From Streptomyces acidiscabies (GTDB lineage: Bacteria; Actinomycetota; Actinomycetes; Streptomycetales; Streptomycetaceae): a stretch of DNA of 64,000 bases. Each line of letters starts with the position of its first letter. Position 1 is the stretch's first letter. The notes beneath the pieces are model-generated. The model was not told where the DNA came from. It saw only the letters and a list, made by a program, of their open reading frames with translations, and made no database searches. The DNA lies in assembly GCF_020010905.1 (NCBI RefSeq), contig NZ_JAGJBY010000002.1, positions 2,294,001-2,358,000 on the forward strand, read 5' to 3'. Both the position numbers and the translations under genes were made by a program. Below are positions 26,401-33,490 of this stretch, in pieces.

Positions 26401-28708
26401 TCGCTCTCTCGGTAGCCCCTTGATCGGGCCTGCGGAGTCGGTCACCGCGCTGTGTGTGGGAGAAGTCGACGGCCGTACCACCCTGTTGGTGGGAGACCTC
26501 AGCGGGCTGCTGAGCCTGTGGGATCTGGCAGAGCGGCGTCAGATCGGCCAACCCGTCGTCGCTCACCGGTACTTCGGCCGCAGTGGGGTTCAATCCGCCG
26601 TGTTCGGACGCTTCGACGGGCGCCCGGTCGCGCTCACCTGCGGACGCAAGGAGACCAGGTTGTGGGAACTCCCGGGCTTGCGTCAGGTCGGCCCGCCACT
26701 CCGTGGACACGTGGACCACATCCAGGCTGCTGCGTTGGCCTCTCGCGGTGACACCTCGCTGGCGGTCACGGTCGGCCGCGACCGTACGGCCCGGATCTGG
26801 GACCTTTCCGCCGACCAGCCGGAGGAAGGGCACAGCGGTCAGGTCCACAGCGTCGCTCTGTATCAGACGAGTGACATGTCGGCGGTGATCACCGGAGGCG
26901 GGGACGGCACAGCCCGGCTCTGGGATCTGCGCGGGCACGTCCCGGTCGGGCCACCCATGACAGGGCACTTCGGGAGGGTCCTGGCCGTGGCTCTCGGCAG
27001 CGTGGACGGACGCCTCGTCGCGCTCACCGGGGGAGAGGACACCCAGGTCAGGATCTGGGACCCGTTGACAGGCAGTCCCGTGGGGGAGTCTCTGGCCGGA
27101 CATACCAACTCCGTGCGATGCGTCGCTCTGGGGGTTCTGCGCGACACGCCGGTCGTCGTGAGCGGAAGCGGGGACGGCACGGTTCGTGTCTGGGACCACG
27201 CAACCGGACGCCTGCGGACACCCCCGCTGGCGGGACACATCGGCGGCGTGCAGTACATGGCCGTACGCGCGGTCGGCCAGGGCATGGAGATCGCCGTCGC
27301 GACTGCCCTCGGACACGCCTACCTTTGGCGGGTCACTGAGCCGCAAGTCGGCTTGCCAGAAGCTCACTTCGACCTCAAGAAGCTCTCTCTGAACACCGAT
27401 GCGATCGGAGTGACTTTCCTCGACGACCGTCCCGTTGTCCTGTCGACATACGAGGGAAACGGCGTCCACGTCCACAACATCGTGACCCGGGAACGCGTGG
27501 GTTCCCCGCTCCTCGGGCACACCGACTGGGTCTCGCGCGCGAGTCTCGCCAAGGTTCAGAATCGCACTCTGGTGGCCTCTATAGGCTCCGACGACAGCGT
27601 GCGGGTGTGGGACCTGGCTACCGGGAGTCCCCTGGGTCCGCCGCTCGAATGCTCGACCAGGGTGTCGGAGGCAGCGAAGTCCCCCGCACCGGCTCTCGGG
27701 ACGGTCAACGGCACACCGGTCGCCGTGAGCGCCGACAACCGGGAGGTGCGCGTGTGGAACCTGGCGACCATGCTTCCTTCCGGCGAGCCGCTGAGCGGCG
27801 CCGACCGGAGTCTCGTCTCGGCGGACATCGTCCAGGTCTCTGGCGGCCGTTCAGCTCTGGTGACCGGCAGCTACTTCAGGGGTGTACGGCTGCACTCCCT
27901 TGAAGACGGGCGACAGATCTCGCTGCACATCACCTCCACCGGCTCCGGGCTCTACTCCGCGGCGAGCACGAGGGCGAGAGGCCGGCCGGTGGTGGTCACG
28001 AGCAGTTGGTCGGGCGCCGACGTCTGGGCCCTGGAGCCACTCGAGCGGTTGAGCAGGCGCTTCGGCACCACGTGGAGAGCCTTGCCGCACACCTTCGACG
28101 GCCTGACGTTCGTGGTCTCCGTGGCGGGTGATTTCACCTTGCACGCCTGGGAGTTGGACACCCAGGTGCCGTACGGCCCACCGATGACCGGCCATACCGC
28201 CCGCGTCGCCGCCCTCCAAGGCGGCCCGCCCGGCGCCGAACACCTCCTCGCCAGCGCCTCCCTGGACGGCACCGTCCGCCTCTGGGACCTCCGCACCGGC
28301 GCCCCCGCCGCAGACCCGATGACAGACCACGCCATGGGCGCACACAGCGTCGACTTCCTCCGCCTCGACTCCACCGACCTCCTAGTCTCCGGCGCAGGCG
28401 ACGGCACCCTCCGCTTCTGGCACCCCCTCACCGGCGAACCGGCAGGCCACCACCTCGCCCCCTTCCCGTCCCCCGTCCGAGCCCTCGTCTGCGCCGAAGT
28501 CCACGGCACCCCCCTCCTCGTGGCCGGCGACGGCTTCGGGCTCCTGCGGATCTGGAACACCCGTGACTCCGGCTGGACGACGGAACTGGACGTCGGCAGC
28601 GGTATCAACGACATCGCCGTTGCAGAAACCGGTTACGTCTGTCTCGCCACCGAGATGGGAGCCGTAGCACTCGGACTCGCCTCGGCCGACCCCGGAGAGA
28701 CCCCATGA
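23477..28708 (+). CDS. Caspase-like / STAND NTPase / WD40 protein
   Basis: 1743-aa protein, GTG start chosen for the GGAGG six bases upstream. Residues 1-240 are a caspase-like (C14) peptidase with His86 in YYAGHG and Cys137 in LDTCAGG. Residues about 280-600 are a NACHT/STAND-type NTPase with Walker A GPPGCGKS (318-325) and Walker B VIVVDAVDEAG (406-416), plus a VRLLVGTRPELV sensor-like strand. A helical linker follows, and from about 790 to the end roughly twenty WD40-type repeats (VRVWDL, ARIWDL, VRLWDL and variants) could form about three propellers. The architecture is that of ligand-sensing signalling or conflict proteins in which ligand binding to the propellers triggers NTPase oligomerisation and protease activation. 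The next gene overlaps by 4 bp. Confidence 0.85.
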   Translation: MRECRRFFIALGVERYLNLPEHEQLGSVPSDIRAVRELLAGFGYQHVLPGLGEYESADQIRQKLRHWSADIALTPDDVVVFYYAGHGLVQDRDRHYLLCWDSRDDEDAATTALATEDLVRILCRGDLSHLLLVLDTCAGGAGSADATALALQTIAYRRGGSGTAGGLWFLASARRKDLAEEGRFATALPAAVRVTTERTGQRQQFLDLTELVKAVNERFEADGTGQRAELASGLVTGLAPFLPNADYREALPPIGTDLELQRRAATLDLVDHFGPRSRGVEFESEHGLYFSGRTRVLTELTRWLSAPEGDGRGRVVTGPPGCGKSAVLGRVVARSDPGYRARFDLDALDPATVVPESCVTAAVHARHKRLDEIVERIAVHLGIDVDGTAALLQELTRRGRAGSPTVIVVDAVDEAGSDTAADAGGHGEPRRITRELLRPLSEIPGVRLLVGTRPELVGPLGATFHPIDLDRPGYRAERTDVAGYVTKMLLAEEEPQVPSPYRDRPALAREVAVAVAAKAAGVFLYARTTARTLRSDRTPVDVHRPGWADDLPSEIGEAFDDYLARFGPDEPRVRRMLLPLAFSEGTGLPRGRIWTSLATALAGRECTESDITWLLDVAGAYVAEVVDDDRRSVYRLYHKALAEHLRRAAGRTTSEVQTAVHRALVDVVPALPDGGRDWFAAPPYVRQHLATHAAAAGLLSDLIADPGFLLACEPLGLLRALASVDGDAPRRIRTAYEQVAHRLTPDRPLGDRAADLQLSARRCEANELAERIDRLGVSLPWTARWAWWSASGTHRLLSGHADRVDCVAVGDLDDRPIAVTGSPDATVRVWDLTTQRQIGEPLRAGVAVGAVAIGELGDYTVALVGRVDGAIQVWDLSAGQPYGGSLIGHTNSVQAISIGLLGDLPVALSAGNDGTARVWDLVERRQLGESLLGHRRTVRGVALATVEGRLVAVTGGDDRAIRVWDLSGLGEGESARSLGSPLIGPAESVTALCVGEVDGRTTLLVGDLSGLLSLWDLAERRQIGQPVVAHRYFGRSGVQSAVFGRFDGRPVALTCGRKETRLWELPGLRQVGPPLRGHVDHIQAAALASRGDTSLAVTVGRDRTARIWDLSADQPEEGHSGQVHSVALYQTSDMSAVITGGGDGTARLWDLRGHVPVGPPMTGHFGRVLAVALGSVDGRLVALTGGEDTQVRIWDPLTGSPVGESLAGHTNSVRCVALGVLRDTPVVVSGSGDGTVRVWDHATGRLRTPPLAGHIGGVQYMAVRAVGQGMEIAVATALGHAYLWRVTEPQVGLPEAHFDLKKLSLNTDAIGVTFLDDRPVVLSTYEGNGVHVHNIVTRERVGSPLLGHTDWVSRASLAKVQNRTLVASIGSDDSVRVWDLATGSPLGPPLECSTRVSEAAKSPAPALGTVNGTPVAVSADNREVRVWNLATMLPSGEPLSGADRSLVSADIVQVSGGRSALVTGSYFRGVRLHSLEDGRQISLHITSTGSGLYSAASTRARGRPVVVTSSWSGADVWALEPLERLSRRFGTTWRALPHTFDGLTFVVSVAGDFTLHAWELDTQVPYGPPMTGHTARVAALQGGPPGAEHLLASASLDGTVRLWDLRTGAPAADPMTDHAMGAHSVDFLRLDSTDLLVSGAGDGTLRFWHPLTGEPAGHHLAPFPSPVRALVCAEVHGTPLLVAGDGFGLLRIWNTRDSGWTTELDVGSGINDIAVAETGYVCLATEMGAVALGLASADPGETP

Positions 28709-29553
28709 CCCGCGTCGTCCTCGTCCACGGCATAGCTCAGCAGCACAAGGGCCCCGAGAGCCTGCTCACCGACTGGTACCCGGCGCTCAGCGACGGCGTC
28801 ACCTTGAACGGCGGCGCGCTGGACCGCAAAGACGTAGCAATGGCTTTCTACGGCGATCTGTTCCGCCTCCCGGGCCACCGGGGCGTGGGTGTCCCGGACT
28901 GGGACGCGTCGGACGTCGAGGAGGGCTTGGAAGAAGACCTCCTGCTCGCCTGGTGGGAGGCGGCGGCGAAGGCCGAACAACCCGTGCCGGGACCGGAGTT
29001 GGCGGCCAGAGGTCGCACGCCTCACCGGGTGCAGCGAGCCCTGGACGCCCTGAGCCACTCGGCGTTCTTCGCCGGACTCGCCGACCGGCTGCTGATTTCG
29101 GACGCCCGTCAGGTACGCCGCTACTTCACGGAGCCGGACGTCCGCACAGCGGTCCGCGCCCGTCTCCTCGACACGCTCACCGAGCGGACGGAGGTGGTGA
29201 TCGCCCACTCCCTCGGCTCGGTCGTCGCGTACGAAACCCTGTGCGCGCACCCGGAGTTGCCGGACCTGACCCTGATCACCCTCGGCTCGCCCCTCGCCGT
29301 GCACGGCTTGGTCCTCGACCGCCTCGACCCGCCCCCGTACACGGACCGCGCCCGCTGGCCCGCCTGCGTCACCCGCTGGACCAACATCGCCGACCGGGGC
29401 GACGCCGTCGCCCTGAACAAGGAACTCGCCCCGGTCTTCGGCCCTCGCGTCACCGACCGTCTCGTGCACAACGGCGCGAAGGCGCACGACGTCCGGCCGT
29501 ACCTCACGGCACGCGAGACCGGCGAGGCGGTGGCGACGGCGCTGCGGCGTTAG
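28705..29553 (+). CDS. Alpha/beta hydrolase (lipase/PGAP1-like) coupled to caspase/STAND gene
   Basis: 282-aa alpha/beta hydrolase without a signal peptide. The oxyanion strand VVLVHGI begins the protein, the nucleophile elbow is VVIAHSLGSV with Ser169, and candidates for the remaining triad are in NIADRGDAV and the C-terminal VHNGAKAHDVRPYL. It resembles PGAP1/lipase-like esterases. The ATG overlaps the upstream stop (ATGA), so it is translated with the caspase/STAND protein and may be its effector or substrate. Membrane-lipid hydrolysis is inference. Confidence 0.75.
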   Translation: MTRVVLVHGIAQQHKGPESLLTDWYPALSDGVTLNGGALDRKDVAMAFYGDLFRLPGHRGVGVPDWDASDVEEGLEEDLLLAWWEAAAKAEQPVPGPELAARGRTPHRVQRALDALSHSAFFAGLADRLLISDARQVRRYFTEPDVRTAVRARLLDTLTERTEVVIAHSLGSVVAYETLCAHPELPDLTLITLGSPLAVHGLVLDRLDPPPYTDRARWPACVTRWTNIADRGDAVALNKELAPVFGPRVTDRLVHNGAKAHDVRPYLTARETGEAVATALRR

Positions 29554-29633
29554 GGCTTCAGCCGCGCGCGGGGAGGGAGCCGCCGTCGAAAAGGGGTTCG
29601 CGATCGCCGTCGCGTTGCACAAAGATTTCTGTC

Positions 29634-30002
29634 ATGACCTCACTCATCAAGCACACCACGATCGACTCCCACGACGCCTACGCCCTCGCCACGTTCTGGT
29701 CGAAGGTCCTCGGCCACCCCCTTCAGAAGGAAGACCGCCCCGGCGACCCCGAGGCCCTCATCGAAGGCGCCGGGCTCCTCTTCCTCGTCGTCCCCGAGGG
29801 CAAGTCCGTCAAGAACCGCGTCCACTTCGACCTTCAGCCGCAGGACCGGACCCGGGACGAGGAGGTGGAGCGGCTGCTCGGACTGGGGGCGACGCTGGCG
29901 GAGGACCACCGGAAGCCGGACGGGACCGGGTGGGCGATGCTCCGGGATCCGGAGGGCAACGAGTTCTGTGTGGAGCGGAGTGCCGCCGAACGCCAGGGCT
30001 GA
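29634..30002 (+). CDS. VOC (glyoxalase/bleomycin-resistance) superfamily protein
   Basis: 122-aa single VOC module: the first beta-alpha-beta-beta-beta unit starts TSLIKHTTIDSHDAYALATFW, and the second ends in the family signature AMLRDPEGNEFCV. VHFDLQPQD provides a conserved beta strand. The start is the ATG at 29634; no strong ribosome-binding site is seen. Such small proteins dimerise and bind metal or drug-like ligands; no substrate can be assigned. A hairpin terminator follows. Confidence 0.8.
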   Translation: MTSLIKHTTIDSHDAYALATFWSKVLGHPLQKEDRPGDPEALIEGAGLLFLVVPEGKSVKNRVHFDLQPQDRTRDEEVERLLGLGATLAEDHRKPDGTGWAMLRDPEGNEFCVERSAAERQG

Positions 30003-30026
30003 GCCGAACGGGGCTGACGCGGAAAC

Positions 30027-30059
30027 GGCGTAGAAGGCGGTTACTGCGCTTTCTACGCC
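30027..30059. terminator. Bidirectional hairpin between VOC and TetR genes
   Basis: GGCGTAGAAGGCG (30027-30039) pairs with CGCTTTCTACGCC (30047-30059) with one wobble pair. It overlaps the stop codon of the leftward TetR gene, so it can end both convergent transcripts. Confidence 0.75.
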
Positions 30060-30652
30060 TGCGTTCCCTCACCCCGCGTTCCCTCGCCCCGAGGCCAGTT
30101 CACCAGCGCCGAGTGCAGCGCCTCCACCGCCCGGTCCCACGACTCCCGTACGTCCCGCGACGCCCCGAACCCCCCGGCCGCCTCCAGCACGCAGTACCCG
30201 TGGAACGTGCTCCGCAGCAGCCGCACGGCGTCCGTGAGGTCGGGCTCGTCGAGGCCGTACGCGCGCAGCATGCCGTACGTGATCTCGGCGGTGCGCCGCA
30301 GCGCGGGGGCCTGGGCGACGAGGTCCTGGTCGATACGGATCTGCGTGGCCGCGTACCGGCCGGGGTGGCGCAGGGCGTACTCCCGGTACGCGCCCGCGAA
30401 CGCGACCAGCGCGTCCTTGCCGGCCCGCCCCGCGACCGCCGCCGAGATGAGGTCGATCATCTCGGCGCCGGCCAGGAACGCGAGGCGGGTCCGCAGCTCC
30501 TGGAGATTCTTGACGTGCGAGTAGAGGCTCGCGTCCTTCACGCCGAACCGCCGGGCCAGCGCGGACAAGGTGACGTTCTCGAACCCCACCTCGTCGGCGA
30601 GCTCGGCGGCGGCCCCGACGAGCCGGTCCACCGTGATTCCCGCGCGTGCCAT
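30053..30652 (-). CDS. TetR-family regulator with WHG-type C-terminal domain
   Basis: 199-aa TetR regulator from the ATG complementary to 30650-30652; the longer frame extends into its own operator region. The helix-turn-helix reads FENVTLSALARRFGVKDASLYSHVKN. The C-terminal ligand domain includes YREYALRHPGRYAAT and STFHGYCVLEAAGGFG, typical of the TetR_C/WHG subgroup. A 26-bp inverted repeat immediately upstream is probably its operator. No obvious target gene is divergent from it, so autoregulation is the only visible link. Confidence 0.87.
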   Translation of the reverse strand: MARAGITVDRLVGAAAELADEVGFENVTLSALARRFGVKDASLYSHVKNLQELRTRLAFLAGAEMIDLISAAVAGRAGKDALVAFAGAYREYALRHPGRYAATQIRIDQDLVAQAPALRRTAEITYGMLRAYGLDEPDLTDAVRLLRSTFHGYCVLEAAGGFGASRDVRESWDRAVEALHSALVNWPRGEGTRGEGTQA

Positions 30653-30667
30653 GGGGCGCCTCCGTCC

Positions 30668-30693
30668 GTGTCCTAGGCGGGATCCTAGGACAC
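30668..30693. promoter_or_regulatory. Probable TetR operator
   Basis: GTGTCCTAGG (30668-30677) and CCTAGGACAC (30684-30693) form a perfect 10-bp-arm inverted repeat with a 6-bp spacer, 15 bp upstream of the TetR start. Length and position suit a TetR-dimer operator. Confidence 0.7.
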
Positions 30694-30738
30694 TTAGGCA
30701 GGCGGCGCGGGGCGGGTTACGGCAACGCCGGGCAAGCG

Positions 30739-30773
30739 GTTGCAGCAACGCTCCGGAAAACGGTTGCTGCAAC
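30739..30773 (-). terminator. Inverted repeat downstream of the phosphodiesterase gene
   Basis: GTTGCAGCAAC (30739-30749) and GTTGCTGCAAC (30763-30773) are exact reverse complements, and each is nearly self-complementary. They lie 19 bp beyond the stop of the leftward phosphodiesterase gene and could form a terminator hairpin. The overlapping GCAAGCGGTTGC (30732-30743) also resembles the dispersed operator-like motif. Confidence 0.45.
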
Positions 30774-30791
30774 ACAGGCGTACGGCGCTGC

Positions 30792-32111
30792 TCAGCCGAT
30801 CGGCGCGTACAGCACGCCCAGCTTGTCGACCTCGTCCCCGGAGCGCCCCGTGAACCCGACGATCTGCCAACCGGCCGGCGCCGTGAACGTCCTCGCGTCC
30901 GACGTCGCTGTACCGGCGGACAGCGAACGCCCCTTGTCCGTACCGAAGGATGCCGAGAAGATCCGCGTACGGCCGTCCTTCTGGCCCTGCGTCAGCTTGA
31001 CGGAGGTCAGGTGCTCGCCGCTCGCGAGCGTGAGGGACGTGGCCGTGCCGCCGGTGCCGCCGTGCGTGAGGGCGGTGCCGTCGGAGAGGCTCAGGGAGAC
31101 CGCGTCGAGGCGGGAGGCGCCGCGCAGGGTGAGCGTGCGGGGCGCGGGCGCCGACGGCAGGTCGTCCGCGTCGTTGAAGGCCGTGCCGTGCGGGCCACCG
31201 GCGAAGTCACTCGCGCGCAACGAGGAGTTGAGGGTGTAGGAGAAGTCGACCGCGTGCGGGAAGTGGTCGGAGAGGTTGCCGCCCGCCGAGTCCAGGAACT
31301 TCGCCCAGTCGTTGCTGTAACGGGTTGCTGAAAGGTTCACCAGCGGGCTGCCCCGGTACAGGACCTTGTCGACGACCTCGCAGGTGTTCGGCGGCGCGCT
31401 CGTCGGACACACGATCGCGTCCGCGCCCTGAGTCGGCGCCGTCCCGCCCCTGACGAGCTGCACCCACGCGTCGGTGAGGCCGTTCGCCGAGGTCAGCGTC
31501 CGGATGTTGTCGCCGCTGCGGGTGTAGCGCGTGTTCGTGTCGCCCATCACGATCACCGCGTTGCCCGCGGAGTTCGCCTTGATGAAGTCGGAGAGCTGCG
31601 TGATGTTCGCGCGCCGTGCGGCGAGCGCGTCCTCGGAGTCGTCCGCGTTGGTGTGGACGTTGTACAGGTCCACGAAGGCGCCCTCCGCGAGGCGCACCCG
31701 GGCCAGCGAAAAGCCCTTCGGGGTCAGGCAGTTGGTGCCGGTGCACTGGTTCCACCGGACCCGCTCGAAGTCCTCGAAGGGGACGTCGGAGAGGGTGTTG
31801 AGGCCGTCGCCGAACGGTACGCCGCCGCTGGTGGGCGTGCGGTACGCGTGGTCGTCGTTCTGGTACAGCGCCGCGTGGTAGTTGAAGTCCTCCTGGACAT
31901 TCACGATGTCGTACGCGCCCAACCGGGGCGAGATCAACGGCGTGTTGGTGGCCGGCTTGCTCGAACTCAGGGGCTCCGGCAGGCCCGCGACGTTGTACGT
32001 CAGGACGTTGAACGTCCCCGAGGGCGCGGCCTGCGCGGGTGCGGCCGAGGCGACGGTGAGCCCGGCGAAGCCGAGCACGGTCGCCGCGAGGGTGCCGATG
32101 AGGCGTCTCAT
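30792..32111 (-). CDS. Secreted endonuclease/exonuclease/phosphatase-family enzyme, jacalin-like tail
   Basis: 439-aa secreted protein. The Sec signal (IGTLAATVLGFAGLTVASAAPAQA) is followed by a DNase-I-like phosphodiesterase domain with FNVLTYNVAGLP, IVNVQEDF (metal-binding Glu), VDLYNVHTNAD, VIVMGDTNTRY (Asp/Asn) and NLSDHFPHAVDF (catalytic His). This set occurs in bacterial sphingomyelinase C and related phosphodiesterases. The C-terminal 130 residues contain LTLRGASRLDAVSLSLSDG and end GFTGRSGDEVDKLGVLYAP, like a jacalin lectin fold. A secreted sphingomyelinase- or nuclease-like role is likely; the substrate is unresolved. Confidence 0.78.
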   Translation of the reverse strand: MRRLIGTLAATVLGFAGLTVASAAPAQAAPSGTFNVLTYNVAGLPEPLSSSKPATNTPLISPRLGAYDIVNVQEDFNYHAALYQNDDHAYRTPTSGGVPFGDGLNTLSDVPFEDFERVRWNQCTGTNCLTPKGFSLARVRLAEGAFVDLYNVHTNADDSEDALAARRANITQLSDFIKANSAGNAVIVMGDTNTRYTRSGDNIRTLTSANGLTDAWVQLVRGGTAPTQGADAIVCPTSAPPNTCEVVDKVLYRGSPLVNLSATRYSNDWAKFLDSAGGNLSDHFPHAVDFSYTLNSSLRASDFAGGPHGTAFNDADDLPSAPAPRTLTLRGASRLDAVSLSLSDGTALTHGGTGGTATSLTLASGEHLTSVKLTQGQKDGRTRIFSASFGTDKGRSLSAGTATSDARTFTAPAGWQIVGFTGRSGDEVDKLGVLYAPIG

Positions 32112-32257
32112 GGTGGGGGAGTCTCCGGTCGACGAAAAGAAGACGGAAAGGAAGGGGAAGCGAAGCGTAAAGAGACTTGAACAATGCTCAGGTTGGAGGC
32201 GACCGGTGTGACGCGCAAGGGCGATGGGTGAAACGCCGGAAAACTGTGAGCAAGCAG

Positions 32258-32728
32258 TTACTGCAACTCGCCGCGTTTCCGCTCTTTGCGCCGCTTACAC
32301 CGTTCTCGGCGAGGCAGCCGGGGGAGGGGCAACTCCCCTACGCCGCACCGCACATGACCGCCGTCGCCGTTGCACCACCACGCGGCGCGTCCCTCCTCTT
32401 CCCGTGCGTGCAGCCCGAGTTGGTGCTCGTTACACACCGGCCACACCTCCCACAACCGCTCGACGACGGTTTCCTGGGCGGCGTCGGCGACATCGACCAC
32501 CCCTGCGCGAGGGGGCAGTTGGTTCCCGTGCCAGGTTCCGTCCGGCAGCGCCACGTACACCGGCACTCCCATCTCCTCGTCCCAGGGCGGCATCACCCAC
32601 AACCGCAAGGGCCCGCGCCCCGGCAACAGGGCGTCGAGATCACGGTTGACGAGAGCGAGCGCGGCGTCCCACGAGGGGTGTTCACCGGGCTGGGCGGGTC
32701 GGCCGGAGGGGAAGTCCATGCAGGTCAT
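32258..32728 (-). CDS. Hypothetical protein
   Basis: 156-aa protein of unknown function, most likely starting at the ATG complementary to 32726-32728, with AAGGGG 11 bp upstream; an earlier GTG at 32752 is possible. Amino-acid composition and codon use are those of a real gene (SWDAALALVNRDLDALLPGRGPLRLWVMPPWDEEMGVPVYV). The C terminus is strongly basic (RRERCKRRKERKRGELQ). No domain was recognised. It precedes the phosphodiesterase gene by about 145 bp in the same direction. Confidence 0.6.
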   Translation of the reverse strand: MTCMDFPSGRPAQPGEHPSWDAALALVNRDLDALLPGRGPLRLWVMPPWDEEMGVPVYVALPDGTWHGNQLPPRAGVVDVADAAQETVVERLWEVWPVCNEHQLGLHAREEEGRAAWWCNGDGGHVRCGVGELPLPRLPRRERCKRRKERKRGELQ

Positions 32729-32999
32729 GGTGCACGCATCCCCTTCAGTCACCGCAAGCCGAATTATTCGCCCACCCCTTCACAGCTCTGGCCGCACGTC
32801 GGCGCCACCCCCTCCGTCACGAGCTGGCATCTGCGGCATCTCGCGGGGTACGGACCGGAGGGAAAGGTTGTGGGAAGCGGTTGCTCGGGGTTTCGGTTCA
32901 CGGTTCCGCCGGATGCCGGAGGGTGCTCGGCCGTGTAGCTTCTCGCCGGTGAGGTGTTTACCCGTACTGTCGAACTCCCCTTGCGCTGGCTGGAGGAGA

Positions 33000-33480
33000 A
33001 GGCCCCGAACTAGCGGGCGGTCTCAATACGAGGATCGCGGTCGCCGTCGTCGAACTTGCCGCCCTCCACGATGCAATCGAGGCCCCGTTCGCCCTGGGCG
33101 CCGCAGCCGACGGTCCGCCCTGGGCGAGAGCGGCCACCCTCTCAGTCTCCCTCTTCCTCTCCTTCTTCGGCGTCATGCTCTTCGACGTGAACCTCAACTC
33201 CCTCCAGGCGGCGGCCGTTCCGGACGGGATGCGTGCGCGAGTCTCCGGTGCCTACAGCACCGTCAACTACGGCGTCCGCCCCCTCGGCGCACTGGCGGGC
33301 GGCGCACTCGCGAGCGCGGTCGGACTGCGAACCACGCTGATCGTGGCGGGAGTTGGGGGCGCGCTCTCGGTGCTGTGGCTGCTGCCGTCACCGATACCGA
33401 GGACCCGGGAACCTCAAGCGGCCCACGCGACACCGGCCCCCGACAACGCCATGGACCACAACACGCGTGCCGCACCGTAG
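33000..33480 (+). pseudogene. 5'-truncated MFS transporter remnant
   Basis: A frame open from about 33000 to the TAG at 33478-33480 encodes only the last two or three transmembrane segments of an MFS exporter: ATLSVSLFLSFFGVMLFDVN, then VPDGMRARVSGAYSTVNYGVRPLG and LASAVGLRTTLIVAGVGGAL ending SVLWLLPSP. The RxRVSGxYxTVNYGxRPLGALxGG segment is typical of this exporter group. The N-terminal two thirds are absent and no start signal is visible. An intact MFS gene begins 10 bp after the stop, possibly left by a duplication or deletion event. Confidence 0.6.
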
Positions 33481-33490
33481 GGTCGACCCG

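Noticed and set aside
23404..29553. Caspase/STAND unit as part of a prophage or mobile element
   Set aside because: No integrase, transposase, tRNA-linked repeats or terminal inverted repeats were found on either side, so mobility is not supported by this window.
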